Positions 48,660 through 57,273 of a DNA stretch of 64,000 bases are shown in pieces. The DNA comes from Planctomycetota bacterium. GTDB taxonomy: Bacteria > Planctomycetota > UBA1135. The position numbers and the translations under genes are program-made. The stretch covers positions 62,001-126,000 of the forward strand of contig JASMMA010000004.1 in NCBI GenBank assembly GCA_030748415.1. Direction: 5' to 3'. The first letter of the stretch is position 1. Each line of letters starts with the position of its first letter. Below the pieces are notes generated by a model that ran no database searches, had not been told where the DNA came from, and was given only the letters and a program-made list of their open reading frames with translations.

Positions 48660-50003
48660 GAGGGCGGTGGAGGTTCGGCCGTGGGAGCCTTTGGGGAGAG
48701 AGGTGTTTTGGGAGATATAGGGCATAGGGGCGCGGAAGCCGAGTTTTTTGGCGAGGAGTTTGAATGCAATACGAGCCTTGACCAGAGGAATGGAGTTGTC
48801 CAAGAAAAGTTCGCAGGGGTCGAAGCCAGGTTTTTTGTGAATATTGACCGTGCGAGCGAAGTCCGGCTCCGGTTCATCTTCAAGCCAGTAGGGGTAAGCA
48901 AACCACCAGCCTTCTTTTGCAATGCAAAACAACTCCCCTGAGCGAGGATGGTTTAAACCCAGTCCGCTTTGTTCTTTTTTATCAAGAACTTTTTCTACAC
49001 CATCCTGGTGAGAAAGAAGTTCCTTTACGAGCGGAAGATCGGTTTCCTTCGACACATAAACATGGGCGCATTGGTGGTCGCAAACGGCGAAGGCGCGCGA
49101 ATTGCCAGGGTCCAACAAGGAACCGTTTCGCGCAGGGTGGATTTTCAGAAATCCCTCTCTTCGAAGGCAACGATTAAGGAATGCTGCCTGAGAAACAGCT
49201 TCAATTCCATATTCAGAAAGAACAACGACATCGATTCCGTTTCCATTCGCATAATCTAAAAGCCGCCCAGCTTGATTGTCCACTTCCTTGCAAGCCCGCC
49301 GAGCTTCCAAACTATCAGGCCCGAACCTTTGAAGGTCATAATCCAAGTGCGGAAGATAGGAAAGGCAAAGGCCCGGTCGCTCCTCTTTCAAAACATCCAA
49401 GGTGGCATCCACAATCCACCGAGTACTTTGGATGCCGGCGGCGGGCCCCCAGAAATTAAAGAGGGGGAAATCCCCGTATCGTTGAATGAGCCGGTTTCGT
49501 ACTTTGCTCGGGTTGGAGTGAATGTCTGGCCCCTTACGGCCGTCTGCCCAGTAAGTCGGGCGTGGAGTCACGCTGATGTCTGCTCGGCTGGGAAGATTCC
49601 ACCACCAAAACAACTGAGCAGTTTGGGAGCCGGGATGAGCTTGCCGCCATTTTTCGTGAATGGTGTCACCTTGGAGAAGGTTCGCGGACTGGGGCCACAT
49701 CCGAACCTCTCCATAATCCCGGTCGTACCAACCATTTCCCACGATTCCATGTTGCGCAGGCCGTGCATCCGTCAATAAATCTGCCTGCACCGAAGCAGTT
49801 ACCGCCGGAAGACCAGGGTTCCATTCTTTTAAACCATGAAGAGTTGCGAACGCCTCCAGCCTCGGCATGGCTCCGTTTTTCAGCAAGCTGGATGTCAGAC
49901 CGACGACATTTAGGATGAGGAGGCGTTTCACAGCCGAAAATCCTATCATTTGCTGCAATGTGGCATGTTCCAAATCCCTAGAAGATGAGAAAGAACCCAC
50001 CAC
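48624..50003 (-). CDS. Alkaline-phosphatase-superfamily phosphodiesterase / nucleotide pyrophosphatase-like protein
   Basis: 459 residues from GTG at 50003; the ATG at 49949 (IGFSAVKRLLILNVVGL) is a good alternative. Features of the type I phosphodiesterase/nucleotide pyrophosphatase group: LPAVTASVQADLLTDARPAQHGIVGNGWYDR, where the nucleophile Thr lies in PAVTAS; LSYLPHLDYDLQRFGPDS, a metal-ligand strand; and VVVLSEYGIEAV. These enzymes hydrolyse phosphodiester or pyrophosphate bonds using two metal ions. No clear signal peptide, so probably cytoplasmic. The C-terminal tail ILNPTLFTDKK comes from the 44-bp inverted repeat and matches the tail of the unrelated porin-like protein. Confidence 0.78.
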   Translation of the reverse strand: MVGSFSSSRDLEHATLQQMIGFSAVKRLLILNVVGLTSSLLKNGAMPRLEAFATLHGLKEWNPGLPAVTASVQADLLTDARPAQHGIVGNGWYDRDYGEVRMWPQSANLLQGDTIHEKWRQAHPGSQTAQLFWWWNLPSRADISVTPRPTYWADGRKGPDIHSNPSKVRNRLIQRYGDFPLFNFWGPAAGIQSTRWIVDATLDVLKEERPGLCLSYLPHLDYDLQRFGPDSLEARRACKEVDNQAGRLLDYANGNGIDVVVLSEYGIEAVSQAAFLNRCLRREGFLKIHPARNGSLLDPGNSRAFAVCDHQCAHVYVSKETDLPLVKELLSHQDGVEKVLDKKEQSGLGLNHPRSGELFCIAKEGWWFAYPYWLEDEPEPDFARTVNIHKKPGFDPCELFLDNSIPLVKARIAFKLLAKKLGFRAPMPYISQNTSLPKGSHGRTSTALILNPTLFTDKK

Positions 50004-50014
50004 TAAGGCTCGTC

Positions 50015-50020
50015 TAGACT
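50015..50020 (+). promoter_or_regulatory. Candidate -10 element between divergent genes
   Basis: TAGACT ends 7 nt before the ATG at 50028. It is part of TCTAGA, so the reverse strand offers TAGACG 7 nt before the GTG at 50003. Confidence 0.4.
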
Positions 50021-50027
50021 GAAGGAA

Positions 50028-50516
50028 ATGATGACACGCCTCCTCCCAGCCTTCTGCTTATTTCTTTTAGCTGCCGGTGCATTGCAGGCGGTTCTATCCC
50101 AGGAACCCCAAGACATGCAAGCACCCGGTATTGTCCAAGTATCCCCACCTCAATTGCCGCATTGGGATTCCTTTGTTCTTCAGAGCGGTGTCCCCGAGAC
50201 CTTGCTCACCGTTCCTGCCGGGTCCCGTTTTGTGTTGACCGACCTTTGGACCATGCGTCATGAAGAATTCCAAGACCATGTTATTTCAGACAAAGATCGC
50301 TTTTGGCTTGAAAGGGTTCTGGTTGAATCTCGCAAGGTGGCTTTTGATGCCCGTATGGATGAAGCTCCCAACCCCATTTCGTGGACCACTGGAATTTCTT
50401 TTGGCCCCGGTAGCCGCCTTGTATTTCAGTATGAATTTGCCGGCGAGGGCAAAGAGAATTGGCTGCGCCGCATCCACTTCACCGGCTACTTTGAGAAAAT
50501 CAGGGCAAACTCCTAG
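50028..50516 (+). CDS. Small exported protein of unknown function
   Basis: 162 residues with a signal peptide (MTRLLPAFCLFLLAAGALQAVLSQ). The mature part is beta-rich (HWDSFVLQSGVPETLLTVPAGSRFVLTDLW) and ends RIHFTGYFEKIRANS, consistent with a small beta-sandwich. It has no Cys after the signal and no recognised motif. Divergent from the phosphodiesterase gene and convergent with the carboxylase operon, so it is probably a single-gene unit. Confidence 0.68.
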   Translation: MMTRLLPAFCLFLLAAGALQAVLSQEPQDMQAPGIVQVSPPQLPHWDSFVLQSGVPETLLTVPAGSRFVLTDLWTMRHEEFQDHVISDKDRFWLERVLVESRKVAFDARMDEAPNPISWTTGISFGPGSRLVFQYEFAGEGKENWLRRIHFTGYFEKIRANS

Positions 50517-50535
50517 CCGGTTCTCAAAACACAAC

Positions 50536-51114
50536 TTAGTCTCTGAGCTTCAGTAAGGGTTGTCCTTCTTGGACATCTTCCCCGTCTTGAACCAAAAACT
50601 TTTCAATCACAGCAGATTCTGGAAAATCCGAGCTTGAAGGATATTTCACAGGGTTAAAAGTTTTCATAACCTCTAACAAGCCAACGGTCTTCCCAGGAGA
50701 AAGGGAATCTCCGTCCTCAGCATAAAGTGGAGAACTTGGATCGGGGCGCCTGTAAAACCTGCCCGCTTGAGGAGCGCGCATTTGAAGAGCACCCTCTGAC
50801 TCGGCTTCACTTTCAGCCGGAGAAATCTCTGCAGGCTTTCCTTCACGAAGGATGCGAAGCATCGTTTGGCCATATTCCAATGGAAGGTTCTTTTGTTCAG
50901 GGGCTGAGGAGTCCACAAAGCCTTGAACTCCTTTTGGGAGTATCAATGCCCAAGCTCGATTCAAAACAAAAAGGGTACCAGCACCCGTTGTGGAATCTAG
51001 GCGATCTCCTTTTTCAGGAACATTTCCCCAGAGGCCTACTCCAGGAGAGCAAAGCTCCCAACCGCTTCCATCGGCAAGGGGTTTTAGCAATAGCTCAAGT
51101 TGAAGTTTGGGCAT
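50536..51114 (-). CDS. Biotin carboxyl carrier protein of an acyl-CoA carboxylase
   Basis: 192 residues. The C-terminal biotinyl domain (about 110-192) has RAPQAGRFYRRPDPSSPLYAEDGDSL, as in AccB, and the attachment site GLLEVMK151TFNPV, followed by FLVQDGEDVQEGQPLL. The first 100 residues are not a usual AccB linker; they look folded (GTLFVLNRAWALILPKGVQGF) and may dock on the carboxyltransferase. The carried CO2 moves from the biotin carboxylase to the carboxyltransferase encoded upstream. Its ATG overlaps the carboxyltransferase stop by one base, so the genes are translationally coupled. Confidence 0.9.
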   Translation of the reverse strand: MPKLQLELLLKPLADGSGWELCSPGVGLWGNVPEKGDRLDSTTGAGTLFVLNRAWALILPKGVQGFVDSSAPEQKNLPLEYGQTMLRILREGKPAEISPAESEAESEGALQMRAPQAGRFYRRPDPSSPLYAEDGDSLSPGKTVGLLEVMKTFNPVKYPSSSDFPESAVIEKFLVQDGEDVQEGQPLLKLRD

Positions 51115-52850
51115 CAGGATTTCTCGGTCAGAACAGCCAAGTCGTGGAGCGACCAGATTCGTGGGTTTTTAATACGACGAACACCTTGGGCTTGATAGCT
51201 CGCTTCAACTAAACACTCGAGCCATGGCCGAAGTTCGGATGGGAGAACAATTTCATCGGTATCCCTTTGACTTGCAGCTTTGTAAGGATCCATATCGCCT
51301 TCGATGCGGGCTTCTACAGCAGCCATGCCCGATTCAATCGCCGCCCGCTCATCAGGGTCGTCGGTCGCAATTCCAAACTCATCATCAAGTTTGGTGTTGT
51401 AAGTCGCAATCGCCAAAGTGCGCCCCTCCATTACGGATTGTCTGGAAATGGGAGTCGATAATTGTAAAACCGGTTCATAGGGAAGGCCCGCCATGGCGTA
51501 GTAGCCAGCTCCCGATGCTTTCCGAAGGAGGACCGTAAACATCGGAGTGGAGTTAGTGCTATTGGTGTAAATCAGATTAGAGCCATAACCCAATAAACCA
51601 TGTGCTTCGGCTTCGGCACCGATATCAAAACCACTTACATCTTGAAGCCATACAACAGGAATTCCATCGGAATCACAAGCCCGAGAAAAAGCCGAACACT
51701 TTGCAATTCCTTCTTTGTAGAGAATTCCGCCAGGCTTCACTTTCCCTTTATGTTCTGGGTCGGGAACCGGCCCTTGAACATTGGCAATAAAACCGCAGTA
51801 AAGACCATTGATTCGGCCCACTCCGGTCACGATTTCTTGACCACGGTGGGGGAGGATTTCCCAAAAAAGAGAGCGGTCAACTAAGCGGGCAAGGACTTCC
51901 CGAACATCATAAAAAGTGCGGTGATCGCTGGGAAAGAGCGAGTCCAGCTCAGAAGGAGGGAATTGAGGAGGAGCAGGTGCCACGCCACCGCGACGAAAAT
52001 CTGCGCCGCATGCTGAAGTGCGAGAAACTTCGGCCCGAAGGGCTGTAATACAAGCATCATCATCAGGAACGCGCTCATCGGCGCATGCGGATTGATGCAC
52101 ATGAACTTCAGGGCCACCGATGTCCAGCGAAGTTAAATTTTGAGATTTGGCACCCTTAATAAGAGCGGCACCAGCAATCACCATGTAAGCTTGTTCAGTC
52201 ATATAAACTCGATCAGAAATAATGGGCATGTAGCCGCCACCCGCAATGCAATCTCCAAAGACACCTGCAATTTGCGGAACGCCCTCAGCGGAGAGCTGGG
52301 AGTTTTTCATAAAAATATGGCCCGCACCTGTCCGCCCTGGGAAGGAACGGGATTGCTCTGGTAAGAAGAGACCAGAGCAATCCACCAGATAAACAACGGG
52401 AATCCGTAATCGTAGAGCTACTTCTTGGGCGCGTTCAATTTTTTCTGGTGTTTGCGGCCACCATGAACCAGAGGCAACGGTGTTGTCATTTGCAATCACC
52501 ATCACCCACCGCTCTTCGACTTTAGTCAGAACGGTGAGAACCCCGGCACCAGGGGACTCAAGAGTTCGTCCTGCCTGGTCAAAGTCCACACTCCAGTTGA
52601 CAAAAGAACCAACGGGGTGCACTGGAGAGTTTGTGTCACGAAGAGCATCGACCCGTTCCCAAGCGGTCAGTTTTCCTTTTTGGTGGACCCGCTGGGAATA
52701 TTTCTCTCCCCACCCCACCTGAACTGTTGTGCGGCGTTCAAAAAGCTCTTCTGCCTTCTTGTCAAGGTATGCAGTGTTCCTTTCGATTTCATCAACTTCA
52801 AGGAACTGGTTTCGTTGAGAACCAAGCGGATGGAGGGGGACATGAGCCAT
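51114..52850 (-). CDS. Acyl-CoA carboxyltransferase subunit, glutaconyl-CoA decarboxylase alpha (GcdA)-like
   Basis: 578 residues with two crotonase-fold halves, as in propionyl-, methylcrotonyl- and glutaconyl-CoA carboxyltransferases. Visible are [33 protein letters not shown] (oxyanion Gly-rich loop of the N half), [13 protein letters not shown], and [31 protein letters not shown] (C half). The regions after CSG, ANVQG and QDVSG resemble GcdA from memory more than methylcrotonyl- or propionyl-CoA carboxylases. With its own biotin carboxylase and BCCP in the operon it should act as an ATP-dependent acyl-CoA carboxylase. The acyl substrate is undetermined. Confidence 0.88.
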   Translation of the reverse strand: MAHVPLHPLGSQRNQFLEVDEIERNTAYLDKKAEELFERRTTVQVGWGEKYSQRVHQKGKLTAWERVDALRDTNSPVHPVGSFVNWSVDFDQAGRTLESPGAGVLTVLTKVEERWVMVIANDNTVASGSWWPQTPEKIERAQEVALRLRIPVVYLVDCSGLFLPEQSRSFPGRTGAGHIFMKNSQLSAEGVPQIAGVFGDCIAGGGYMPIISDRVYMTEQAYMVIAGAALIKGAKSQNLTSLDIGGPEVHVHQSACADERVPDDDACITALRAEVSRTSACGADFRRGGVAPAPPQFPPSELDSLFPSDHRTFYDVREVLARLVDRSLFWEILPHRGQEIVTGVGRINGLYCGFIANVQGPVPDPEHKGKVKPGGILYKEGIAKCSAFSRACDSDGIPVVWLQDVSGFDIGAEAEAHGLLGYGSNLIYTNSTNSTPMFTVLLRKASGAGYYAMAGLPYEPVLQLSTPISRQSVMEGRTLAIATYNTKLDDEFGIATDDPDERAAIESGMAAVEARIEGDMDPYKAASQRDTDEIVLPSELRPWLECLVEASYQAQGVRRIKNPRIWSLHDLAVLTEKS

Positions 52851-52862
52851 GTGTCGTTTAAT

Positions 52863-54485
52863 CTATCGTGGCGATGGTTCCGGAAACGCGGAATAAGGGG
52901 CAGCGGTTCTTTCGCTTTGAGCCTCTTCTGCGTAGCCCAGGGCCTCAAGAAACTCGCGTTCCTCTTCAGTTTGGTGTGGTGGCCGAAGAAGTGAAGCATC
53001 GGAGCGTGGCACTTTCAATGCCGCAGATTCTGACCGAGAGAAATCAGATTGGAATGCAGCCATTGCCTTAAGCCAACGAGGGTCATTCGAGGAAAGCGGT
53101 GAACGCTCTTTGGGGTCAACTCTCAAATCAAAAACTTGAATTGCAGGCTGTCCGGTGGATGGGTGTCGAATCACTTGCAATGAGCCCGAAGCATCGTTTG
53201 AAGTGAAGGCGCGCAATATGCTGAAGTTCTGGTTTCGCCACGAATCCTGGATGTTCATGCCACGAGTCGAGAAAACTTGGAGTCGTGAAAGGGCGCCACC
53301 GTTACCAGGGCTTCCATGAATCAATGGGCGAAGGCTTCGGCCTTCCCCGAAAGGCATCTGTGAAAGGCCCGAATAGTCCAAGAGAGTGTCTGCCACGTCA
53401 TGGATTCTTGCTACTGCCCCGACGCGCTTGCTTGCTTTGGTTTTCAGTGCATTTGGAAGCTTCAAAATCAAGGGGATTTGGACCATTTCTGAATGCAAAG
53501 TACGCGCGTGGGTAATGCCCCCATGGTCAAAGAACTCTTCACCGTGGTCTGATGTCAAAATAACGAGTGTGTTTTCCCAGAGCCCCTTTTCTTTTAGCGC
53601 ATTAAAAACACGCTCCAATTGTGAATCCAGAAGGTGGATTTCGGCATCGTAGAGTGCACGAATGTGAGCTAGGTCACGGTTCGTAACGGCTTGTTGTCGA
53701 TGGGGACCAACGACTGCTTTTTCAGTCCAGTCACGACCATTCACCGAGCCAGCATAAGTAGGGTCAAATTGGTGGGCAATTTCAGAATCAACTTCTTCTG
53801 GTACATAGTCGTGGTGGACATCAAAGTAGTGAAGGAAAAGGAAAAAGGGCTTGCTGTCATCGGAAGAGTTGAGTTGAGCAAGAGCCATATCGGTAATGCG
53901 TTCGCCACTTGAGTCGTAGCGAAGAATTATTTTTCTGAGCCGCGCTAATCGCCGAGAATCCCACTCAATCCCTGGTGCTATTTCTTGAACACGCTCCTGT
54001 TCTTTCATCACGCGCTCTCGAGTTTCTTCGGCATTCAGGATTCCAGATTGATATATGTCGAAACCTCGATCAAACCCATGGCGTGGATCTAGCCATCCAC
54101 CACTAAAGAAACCCCAAGTTTGCCAACCACCTTCCCGAAATTTTTCCGCCAGCATAGGGTGGAGGGGGTCAACCATTCGGCTTGCTGCCTCCACGCCATG
54201 GGCGCGGTCATCCATTCCGGTCATGAGTGCAGCATGAGAAGGCAATGTCCACGAAGAAGTTGAGAACGCGTTTTCAAAGAGAATCCCCTCATCTGCAAGT
54301 TGGTCGATGGCAGGGGAAACCGGAATTGTTGGGGCAAACTCAGGAGCGTGCCCATAGCACCCTAAGTGGTCTCTTCTCAAAGAATCGATGCTAATTACGA
54401 CCACATTGTGAGCAGGGCTACGCGAAGACGTGCTGCACTCGCAAAAAAGAAGAGCAAAGAAAACAGGAATGCAGACCTTAGGCAT
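52863..54485 (-). CDS. Sulfatase-like (alkaline-phosphatase-superfamily) lipoprotein with Thr in place of the formylglycine Cys
   Basis: 540 residues. Lipoprotein-like signal (IPVFFALLFCECSTSS). The sulfatase fold starts VVVISIDSLRRDHLGCYG with metal-ligand Asp34. The catalytic motif is SSWT80LPSHAALMTG: the formylglycine Cys/Ser of true sulfatases (CxPSR) is Thr, as in related phospho-transfer or hydrolase branches of the superfamily. VILTSDHGEEFFDHGG supplies the second metal-ligand set. Probably a periplasmic or outer-membrane phosphoester, phosphoethanolamine-like or sulfoester hydrolase/transferase. It sits inside the acyl-CoA carboxylase operon, overlapping the biotin carboxylase gene by 8 nt. 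Confidence 0.85.
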   Translation of the reverse strand: MPKVCIPVFFALLFCECSTSSRSPAHNVVVISIDSLRRDHLGCYGHAPEFAPTIPVSPAIDQLADEGILFENAFSTSSWTLPSHAALMTGMDDRAHGVEAASRMVDPLHPMLAEKFREGGWQTWGFFSGGWLDPRHGFDRGFDIYQSGILNAEETRERVMKEQERVQEIAPGIEWDSRRLARLRKIILRYDSSGERITDMALAQLNSSDDSKPFFLFLHYFDVHHDYVPEEVDSEIAHQFDPTYAGSVNGRDWTEKAVVGPHRQQAVTNRDLAHIRALYDAEIHLLDSQLERVFNALKEKGLWENTLVILTSDHGEEFFDHGGITHARTLHSEMVQIPLILKLPNALKTKASKRVGAVARIHDVADTLLDYSGLSQMPFGEGRSLRPLIHGSPGNGGALSRLQVFSTRGMNIQDSWRNQNFSILRAFTSNDASGSLQVIRHPSTGQPAIQVFDLRVDPKERSPLSSNDPRWLKAMAAFQSDFSRSESAALKVPRSDASLLRPPHQTEEEREFLEALGYAEEAQSERTAAPYSAFPEPSPR

Positions 54486-55824
54486 CCAGTAATCGGCTCA
54501 GCCAAAGGGTGTCATAGTCGCCAGCTTGAAAATCTTCATGCGCAAGCACTTTTCGATGCAAGGGTGAAGTTGTGGGTGGCCCGTCAATTCTTGCGGACTC
54601 TAATGCGGAGTCTAGCCTTTGGATTGCCTCCTTTCGGTTCCCGCCATGGGCGATAACCTTGGCCATCAACGAGTCATAGAAGGGAGGGATGACTGATTCA
54701 TCAACGAGATGTGTGTCCACCCGAATTCCTTCGCCCTGAATTTGAAATTGTTTCACGGTACCAGGGCAAGGGCGGAAGTTGTCAGTGGAGTCTTCGGCAT
54801 TGATTCGCACTTCAATGGCATGACCCTGAATCTGGAGTTCTTCTTGAGACCAGGGCAAGTCTTGCCCTGCGGCCACTCGAAACTGAGCCTGAGCGAGATC
54901 GGTTCCAGTGACCAATTCCGTCACAGGGTGCTCCACCTGCAGTCGAGTATTCATCTCCAAAAAATACAATTCGCCCGAAGGAGCCATCAGATATTCCATC
55001 GTTCCGGCACCCGAGTACTTCCATGCAGCGGTTGCCCGAGCACTCAACTCCCCATAGTGCTCTCTTTGTTCGGGAGTGATGGCTGGGGATGGAGACTCTT
55101 CAATTAGTTTTTGGTGCCGCCTTTGAACAGAGCATTCCCTTTCAAAAAGGTGAACGGCATTACCTCGACCATCGCCAAAGACTTGAAACTCAATATGTCG
55201 CCCACCCTCCAAGTATTTTTCTAAGTAAAGAGTGGCATTGCCAAAAGCAGATGCGGCTTCGCGTGAAGCTTCCACAAATGCAGTTCGAACTTCGGCCTCA
55301 GTTTCGCAGCGGCGGATACCTCGACCGCCACCACCGGCGTCTGCTTTCAGGGCAATGGGATACCCAACTTCTTCTGCCACGCGAACAGCTTCATCGACAT
55401 TCTCAAGGGATCCGAGAGAGCCCGGCACCACGGGAAGTCCGACCTCTCGGGCGGCTGCGCGAGCGGGGAGTTTGAGCCCCATTTTGTCCATAAGGGATGC
55501 TGATGGCCCAATGAAAACAATGCCATGTTGCTTGCATAGAGCTGCAAAGTTGGCATTCTCTGCCAAAAATCCCCAACCCGGATGCAATGCGGAGCAGTTC
55601 GTCTGTTTAGCCGCCTGGATTACGCGCTCCATGTGTAAGTAAGACTCGCTCGCAGAGCTCGGGCCCAGGCAAACAACTTCGGCAGCCTGATCCAAGTAAG
55701 GGAACTTAGCGGCAGCATCGGCTTCTGATACTCCGCAAACAGGCTCAATTCCTAGTTCGCGGCAAGCGCGCACCATCCGCGCGGCAACTTCCCCTCGATT
55801 TGCAATGAAGACTCGATGAAACAT
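54478..55824 (-). CDS. Biotin carboxylase subunit of an acyl-CoA carboxylase (AccC-type)
   Basis: 448 residues with the ATP-grasp fold of biotin carboxylases, which carboxylate biotin on BCCP using ATP and bicarbonate. N-terminus FHRVFIANRGEVAARMVRACRELG; LHPGWGFLAENANFA; the ATP loop KADAGGGGRGIRRC; CSVQRRHQKLIEESPSPA; FLEMNTRLQVEHPVTELVTG; GHAIEVRINAED. Length equals AccC (about 450). First gene of a four-gene minus-strand operon with a carboxyltransferase and BCCP. It may serve that carboxylase only or also acetyl-CoA carboxylase. TAAAAT lies 7 nt upstream of the ATG. Confidence 0.94.
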   Translation of the reverse strand: MFHRVFIANRGEVAARMVRACRELGIEPVCGVSEADAAAKFPYLDQAAEVVCLGPSSASESYLHMERVIQAAKQTNCSALHPGWGFLAENANFAALCKQHGIVFIGPSASLMDKMGLKLPARAAAREVGLPVVPGSLGSLENVDEAVRVAEEVGYPIALKADAGGGGRGIRRCETEAEVRTAFVEASREAASAFGNATLYLEKYLEGGRHIEFQVFGDGRGNAVHLFERECSVQRRHQKLIEESPSPAITPEQREHYGELSARATAAWKYSGAGTMEYLMAPSGELYFLEMNTRLQVEHPVTELVTGTDLAQAQFRVAAGQDLPWSQEELQIQGHAIEVRINAEDSTDNFRPCPGTVKQFQIQGEGIRVDTHLVDESVIPPFYDSLMAKVIAHGGNRKEAIQRLDSALESARIDGPPTTSPLHRKVLAHEDFQAGDYDTLWLSRLLDA

Positions 55825-55831
55825 GTCAGAG

Positions 55832-55837
55832 ATTTTA
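55832..55837 (-). promoter_or_regulatory. Candidate -10 element of the carboxylase operon
   Basis: TAAAAT on the minus strand ends 7 nt before the ATG at 55824. Confidence 0.5.
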
Positions 55838-55866
55838 GGTGCTCCTACCCCTTTGGTCTGCGCTTC

Positions 55867-57273
55867 CTAAAACTGGAAGTAGATAAAAGGTTGGAAATCG
55901 GCTCGAGTGAAAGCGAGAGCGATGGCAAAAGCGGCGCCGAGACTCAGGGCGAGGAACCAATCGGGAGTGCGGCGGAGGCGGTCTGCAGCCGTGGTCCAGT
56001 AGGAGAGCATGTGGAGGAAGAGCAGGATTGGGAATAGCCAAAGGAGTGATGCGTCAAATTGGTTTTCGCCGAAAGATTTAAAAAAGGCAAAGGCGCGAAC
56101 CCCCGTCCAAGCATCGGCGAAGGAGTTTGCACGGAAGAAAATCCAGCAGAGGCATACGAACCAAAATGTGAGGATAGGAGAAAGGAACGAGACCAGCCGA
56201 GAGATTTTCCACTGAGACCAAGAGATGCGCGACCATTCTCGTTGAAGAATTAAAGCGGATCCATGCAACGCTCCCCAAACCACAAAAGTCCATGCCGCGC
56301 CATGCCAAAGCCCACCCAGCAACATTGTTAGAAATAAATTTCGATAAGTGAATATCCGAGAGCCGCGCGAGCCACCGAGTGGAATATAGAGGTAATCCCG
56401 CAACCAGGTCGAGAGGCTGATATGCCAACGCCGCCAAAAATCTCGAATGTCGCTTGCCAGATAAGGGAAGTTGAAGTTCAAGCAAAGGCGATAACCCAAA
56501 AGAGCGGCGCAGGCAATTGCCATATCTGAATAGCCAGAGAAATCACAATAAATTTGGGCGGTGTATGCCAGGATTCCCGTCCAAGCGGCACCTGCAGTCC
56601 AGGCTTCGGGATTTTCGAAATAAGCATCCGCGATGGGGGCGAGGTTGTCCGAAAGGCAGGCCTTTTTGATGAAGCCTGAAAGGAAAAGGAGGAAAGCACC
56701 TCGAGCTCCAACCTCGGCCCATTTTCGAGGGACGGATAGCTGAGGAAGGAAGTCCGCCGCACGGACAATTGGCCCAGCCACCAATTGAGGGAAGAATCCC
56801 ACAAAGAGGGCAAGGTCCAAGAAGGATTTTGTGGGTTTCAGTTTTCCATAGTAAATGTCCAAGGAATAGGACATCGTTTGAAAGGTAAAGAAAGAAATCC
56901 CCACCGGAAGAATGATGTCAAGGGTTGTTGGCCAGACATTAAAGCCCAACCATGAAAGAAAAACGGACCCGGAGGAAGTAAAAAAGTTGAAGTACTTAAA
57001 GAAACCTAAAATTCCTAAATTCGCAAACAATGACGCTCTCAGCCACCACTTTCGTTTGGCACCGACTGGCAAAGAAGAGATTTTGAGTCCCGCGAAGTAA
57101 TCCACCAGGGTGGAAATCCAAATTAAAGATAAGAAGCGCCAATCCCACGCGGCATAAAAAGCCCAACTCGTGAGCAAAAGCCACGACTTGCGGAGCCGAG
57201 GGCCACGCAAAGCCCAATGAACCGCAAAAACTAATAAAAAGAAAGGCAGAAAACGAAACTCAGTGAACAACAT
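55867..57273 (-). CDS. MBOAT-family O-acyltransferase (AlgI/DltB-like)
   Basis: 468 residues, about 11 hydrophobic segments. It starts LFTEFRFLPFFLLVFAVHWAL and has the family's WDWRFLSLIWISTLVDYFAGLKI, PVGISFFTFQTMSYSLDIYYGK, FPQLVAGPIVRAADFLPQL, FWRRWHISLSTWLRDYLYIPLGGSR and the catalytic-His region LLGGLWHGAAWTFVVWG. Such inner-membrane proteins move acetyl or other acyl groups to the periplasm for alginate-like polysaccharides. The next gene upstream encodes a GDSL/SGNH-type partner and overlaps it by 14 nt, the usual pairing. Confidence 0.92.
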   Translation of the reverse strand: MLFTEFRFLPFFLLVFAVHWALRGPRLRKSWLLLTSWAFYAAWDWRFLSLIWISTLVDYFAGLKISSLPVGAKRKWWLRASLFANLGILGFFKYFNFFTSSGSVFLSWLGFNVWPTTLDIILPVGISFFTFQTMSYSLDIYYGKLKPTKSFLDLALFVGFFPQLVAGPIVRAADFLPQLSVPRKWAEVGARGAFLLFLSGFIKKACLSDNLAPIADAYFENPEAWTAGAAWTGILAYTAQIYCDFSGYSDMAIACAALLGYRLCLNFNFPYLASDIRDFWRRWHISLSTWLRDYLYIPLGGSRGSRIFTYRNLFLTMLLGGLWHGAAWTFVVWGALHGSALILQREWSRISWSQWKISRLVSFLSPILTFWFVCLCWIFFRANSFADAWTGVRAFAFFKSFGENQFDASLLWLFPILLFLHMLSYWTTAADRLRRTPDWFLALSLGAAFAIALAFTRADFQPFIYFQF

